Shown one piece after another: positions 6,044 through 7,938 of a stretch of DNA of 7,938 nucleotides. The first letter of the stretch is position 1. The number at the start of each line of letters is the position of its first letter. The position numbers and the translations under genes are program-made. The notes under the pieces are model-generated. The model was not told the origin of the DNA and made no database searches. It saw only the letters and a program-made list of their open reading frames with translations. The stretch spans positions 1 through 7,938 of the forward strand of contig JAISBG010000371.1 in NCBI GenBank assembly GCA_031266315.1, written 5' to 3'. This DNA comes from Planctomycetaceae bacterium (GTDB lineage: Bacteria; Planctomycetota; Planctomycetia; Pirellulales; Thermoguttaceae).

Positions 6044-6526
6044 TTATGGACCGTTAGGAGGAATGGATTCGAATAATGTCCGTGTTGCTGAACCAAGATC
6101 GAATGTTTGTTGAATTTTACCTTTAGGAATTGTTATTTCCAGAGGAGTTGTTGATCTGTCCGAAAATTTTTTATCGACAAATGTATAAATGTTGATTGGT
6201 TTTGTTCGGATTTCTCCCTGTTCGTACGGTTCTGTTTCTGTTTTTGAAACAGTAACAAGAAAATCTCCTGCGGGAGCCCCCCAAAACCGACCATGTGTAA
6301 AAATCACCGCCTTACCGTTTGAATCTGTTGTTCCTCCGACAGACCAAGGACAATGTCCGTCTTTTGAAAACAGAATAATGCTTGCTCCGGTAAGTGGTTT
6401 ATCTTCCTGAGTGAGAATAATTGAACAATCATAAATGATCGGAAAACCATCAGGTTTCGGTGAACCACCGCAACCTTGAATCATCAGAAACCAAAGACTC
6501 AAAATTAACAAATGAATTTTTTTCAT
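6044..6526 (-). CDS. Small lipoprotein with carboxypeptidase-regulatory-like domain
   Basis: A 160-residue protein from ATG 6526 to TAA 6046-6044. MKK, a hydrophobic core and MIQGC form a lipoprotein signal, with Cys19 the likely lipidated residue; Gln at -2 is less usual. The mature part matches the other two small lipoproteins in layout: CSIILTQEDKPLTGASIILFSKDG (about 34-57), TTDSNGKAVIF turn and strand, GDFLVTVSKTETEP (about 88-101), and a late LEITIPKGKIQQTFDLG. It is closest to the 353-832 protein. It sits 85 nt behind a DUF1559 gene and 11 nt before the FAD oxidoreductase gene, so the three probably form one transcript. Role unknown; it may be anchored in the membrane near the enzyme or the pseudopilin, which is inference from gene order. 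No Shine-Dalgarno motif precedes the ATG, and no hairpin terminator is seen in 6527-6611. Confidence 0.87.
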   Translation of the reverse strand: MKKIHLLILSLWFLMIQGCGGSPKPDGFPIIYDCSIILTQEDKPLTGASIILFSKDGHCPWSVGGTTDSNGKAVIFTHGRFWGAPAGDFLVTVSKTETEPYEQGEIRTKPINIYTFVDKKFSDRSTTPLEITIPKGKIQQTFDLGSATRTLFESIPPNGP

Positions 6527-6611
6527 AAACGTTTTTAAAAAATGGATAGACTAAATGATTTGTCAATGTTCATTTCGTTACAATTCTAGGAAAGTACAGT
6601 TAGAATATGAT

Positions 6612-7820
6612 TTAAAAAATTTGTTTTGTTTCACCGCCGCTAATTGTTCCTATTGATCCCCAAATTCCATAGGGACTTTCACCGTTCAAGTAATTGTTTG
6701 GGTGATAAGTTGTATTTAGGTTTCCACAATTGATTGTTTCTGAAATAAAATGCACGGAGCCATCTATATATAATCCGTTAACACCACCAGTATGGTAACT
6801 ATTTACCGAGTAAATTCCCCAACCGCTTTCGTTTGTTCGATTACACGAAGGAGAATTCGGCGGTAAAATGGTCGCAAAACTGTTCCATTGAGGACGACCT
6901 GCAGCCATTCGTGCTCCTCGCCAACTAGAAGTTGCATCTTTCAACATTTGTGAATCGAAAGATCGTTGGTTGATACAAACGGATGAAACTAAACCGCTGC
7001 TCCAAATTGCCAGTGTTCCGCCGGGTGCTGTTGCTGTACCGCCCCGAACACGTTTATCCGTTCCGGTTGTTGTTTCTCCGACGGCGGATTCACTCGCGCC
7101 AATTGTGTTCGAGGTTCCATCGTTGAAATTTGCCATTGTCCGCCATTGATGAGGGTAAAACGCTCCACGCATTGAATGAGGAGTATATTTGTAATTTGCT
7201 TCATCATGCGGTCCATTGGGGTTGGAATAAATATCGTTATTCCATTGGGCAACATCTCCAAATGAAAGAATAACACTTGTTTTATAAACAGCCCGTATTC
7301 CCTCGTCATTCAGTTGTCCGGCGAGTCCGTCGGAAGGACAACAATATCCGACAACGCGTAATATTCGTAATGTTGGACAAGTGTTACTATCGGGAGCCGG
7401 ATCATTTCCATTTTTCGCTGCTGTGGTTGCTTCATTAAGCACTGTTTCATATCCAGAACTTGTTTCCAAATAGGGAAGGAGAAAAAAGAGTCCAGACCAA
7501 ACCGGACGCCATTTACTTTGATAACCGACTTGACCTGAAAAAGCAGGAAAGCCACCAAGAGAATCGTGGTAATTGTGTAAGGCAATACCGACTTGTTTAA
7601 AATTATTTGTACACTGCATTCTCCTTGCCGCTTCCCGCGCCGCCTGAACCGCCGGTAACAGAAGTGCGATCAATACACCGATAATCGCAATCACTACAAG
7701 AAGTTCGACCAATGTAAAGCCAAACGGTGAAGAACGAAGGAGTTGTAAGAATTTTGCGGAAAAGTATTGGGAAAGCAGAGATTTTTCCTTATCATTTCTT
7801 AACTCTTCTCTACATACTGC
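6612..7820 (-). CDS. DUF1559 pseudopilin-like protein no. 3 (body, without a start codon of its own)
   Basis: The open frame runs from the G tract at 7820 to TAA 6614-6612. It encodes [13 protein letters not shown], then [15 protein letters not shown], and the prepilin motif [14 protein letters not shown] followed by [14 protein letters not shown]. The DUF1559 domain contains H-x9-DG ([15 protein letters not shown]) and ends [16 protein letters not shown]. About 368 residues follow the cleavage site. The codon at 7712 is TTG inside the prepilin helix, which would remove the cleavage glycine and the +1 Phe, so it is not a credible start. From the G tract to the prepilin motif the sequence aligns without gaps with DUF1559 no. 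2 over 110 nt, and only this frame is open in both. CTG codons occur upstream of the motif but are rarely used as starts. It is probably co-transcribed with the lipoprotein and FAD oxidoreductase genes downstream. Confidence 0.9.
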   Translation of the reverse strand, partial: AVCREELRNDKEKSLLSQYFSAKFLQLLRSSPFGFTLVELLVVIAIIGVLIALLLPAVQAAREAARRMQCTNNFKQVGIALHNYHDSLGGFPAFSGQVGYQSKWRPVWSGLFFLLPYLETSSGYETVLNEATTAAKNGNDPAPDSNTCPTLRILRVVGYCCPSDGLAGQLNDEGIRAVYKTSVILSFGDVAQWNNDIYSNPNGPHDEANYKYTPHSMRGAFYPHQWRTMANFNDGTSNTIGASESAVGETTTGTDKRVRGGTATAPGGTLAIWSSGLVSSVCINQRSFDSQMLKDATSSWRGARMAAGRPQWNSFATILPPNSPSCNRTNESGWGIYSVNSYHTGGVNGLYIDGSVHFISETINCGNLNTTYHPNNYLNGESPYGIWGSIGTISGGETKQIF

Positions 7821-7938
7821 CCCCCCCCCCCTGACTTTCCCATTTTAACATTTGACTTTTCGCCAAAAACATGGCAAAAAATCCGACCAAACATGTCACT
7901 AATTTTTTCATTGTCATGTTCCTTATACAAGGTTTCAT
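7810..7938 (-). CDS. Short leader ORF feeding DUF1559 no. 3 through a poly-G tract (out of frame as sequenced)
   Basis: The ORF starts at ATG 7938-7936, the last bases of the window, and ends at TAG 7812-7810: 42 residues, though an upstream in-frame extension cannot be excluded. It begins [14 protein letters not shown], continues with a hydrophobic stretch ([12 protein letters not shown], about residues 15-26) that looks like a signal peptide or membrane segment, and ends [13 protein letters not shown]. The ends match the ORF at 4352-4209, but the middle differs completely in character, being hydrophobic here and polar there. As sequenced it stops just after the G tract; with 11 or 14 G it would run into the DUF1559 frame. 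It may be the true N-terminus of the DUF1559 protein or a small peptide in its own right. Confidence 0.55.
   Translation of the reverse strand: MKPCIRNMTMKKLVTCLVGFFAMFLAKSQMLKWESQGGGGSM
7820..7831 (-). repeat. Homopolymer G12 tract (C12 on the + strand)
   Basis: This is a second run of twelve, in the same place relative to the DUF1559 motif as the tract at 4219-4230 (110 nt from the tract edge to the TTG of TLVEL in both). The surroundings are nearly identical: TTAAAATGGGAAAGTCA before it and CAGTATGTAG after it. It has the same frame consequence as the first tract. The equal counts may mean a fixed programmed site, a common off state, recent gene conversion, or a shared assembly limit. Confidence 0.9.

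Overview
The window looks like a planctomycete chromosome. Three genes encode DUF1559 proteins, the pseudopilin-like family expanded in Planctomycetota: a type IV prepilin-like N-terminus running into [14 protein letters not shown], and an H-x9-DG motif near the C-terminus. Each has a small lipoprotein with a carboxypeptidase-regulatory/transthyretin-like beta fold directly downstream. Base composition is low in GC by eye, and Shine-Dalgarno sites are mostly weak or absent. Both would fit a low-GC, perhaps gut-associated planctomycete, but that is inference.

Layout. Positions 1-334 (+) hold the 3' end of a first DUF1559 gene, followed 18 nt later by a lipoprotein gene (353-832, +). A convergent minus-strand block follows. 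Reading in transcription order it is: DUF1559 no. 3 (leader ORF 7938-7810, body to 6612), lipoprotein (6526-6044), secreted FAD-dependent oxidoreductase (6032-4656); then DUF1559 no. 2 (leader ORF 4352-4209, body to 2960), lipoprotein (2604-2143), and an unrecognised secreted protein (2109-1201). The same two-gene core therefore occurs three times, with a different enzyme or secreted protein added in two of them. All proteins carry export signals, so the modules probably act at or outside the cytoplasmic membrane.

Two things stand out. First, both complete DUF1559 genes have no usual start codon upstream of their prepilin cleavage motif. In each, the open frame runs back into a run of exactly 12 G. 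On the other side of the run lies a short ORF in a different frame (starts at 4352 and 7938) that would join the DUF1559 frame if the tract held 11 or 14 G. This is the architecture of a phase-variable contingency locus, or of a programmed slippage or frameshift site, and it is present in two paralogues.

Second, a family of hairpin-rich intergenic repeats occurs three times (about 850-1130, 2697-2925 and 4504-4650). Each copy lies just after a stop codon. The copies share an identical GTCGGCG-loop-CGCCGAC hairpin, a conserved central block, and flanking triloop hairpins whose stems change in a compensated way. Copy A has perfect 20-bp terminal inverted repeats. The family resembles a non-autonomous MITE or REP-like element. 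No RNA genes, CRISPR array, transposase or clear Rho-independent terminator was seen.
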